Of a DNA stretch of 5,392 nucleotides, positions 5,368 through 5,392 are shown in pieces; the first letter of the stretch is position 1, and each line of letters starts with the position of its first letter. Where the stretch lies: positions 1 to 5,392 of the forward strand of contig WLNV01000128.1 in NCBI GenBank assembly GCA_009699615.1, in the 5' to 3' direction. The notes under the pieces were generated by a model. The model did no database searches, was not told the DNA's origin, and saw only the letters and a list, made by a program, of their open reading frames with translations. The position numbers and the translations under genes are program-made. Source of the stretch: Actinomycetota bacterium. GTDB taxonomy: Bacteria > Actinomycetota > Thermoleophilia > Solirubrobacterales > Solirubrobacteraceae.

Positions 5368-5392
5368 CTTTCCGCGATCAAATCAGCGCAGC

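Overview
The window looks like a chromosomal piece of a high-GC Gram-positive bacterium, most likely an actinobacterium and possibly of the Thermoleophilia/Solirubrobacterales type. The grounds are a GC content of roughly 60% by eye, -10-like hexamers placed so that transcripts would start at or beside the ATG (leaderless mRNA, common in Actinobacteria), a tRNA gene without encoded CCA, and a gene mix of SDR, MsrA, BI-1 and M29 peptidase. The lineage is an inference; the sequence holds no marker that fixes it. I see no mobile element, CRISPR array, rRNA or phage gene.

Layout. The left edge (1-303, + strand) is the 3' end of a short-chain dehydrogenase/reductase gene. It converges, with only 6 bases between stop codons, on a block of five minus-strand genes. 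Read in their own direction these are: a Bax-inhibitor-1-like membrane protein (3972-3319), methionine sulfoxide reductase msrA (3301-2654), and three related secreted proteins of unknown function (2604-1939, 1888-1256, 1242-310). Divergent from the membrane protein gene, across 59 bases, is an M29-type metallo-aminopeptidase (4032-5252, +), followed by a tRNA-Ser(GGA) gene (5279-5367, +).

The most unusual part is the trio of secreted proteins. They are made of seven copies (2+2+3) of one domain of about 70-85 residues. Each domain has exactly two cysteines, 30-36 residues apart, a hydrophobic/aromatic core, and usually a 'HND.IG' motif early and an 'LP.PW' motif late. I do not recognise this as a named family. 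The first two proteins match each other domain for domain and share a nearly identical 34-bp DNA stretch, which points to a fairly recent tandem duplication. The third is more diverged and has an extra domain.

How the genes may work together. The five minus-strand genes are closely spaced (about 17, 49, 50 and 13 bases) and could be wholly or partly co-transcribed from the promoter ahead of the BI-1-like gene. BI-1-like proteins and MsrA both have links to stress tolerance in other organisms, so an envelope or oxidative-stress role for the secreted proteins is a reasonable guess, but nothing in the sequence proves it. The SDR, the peptidase and the tRNA look like ordinary neighbours.
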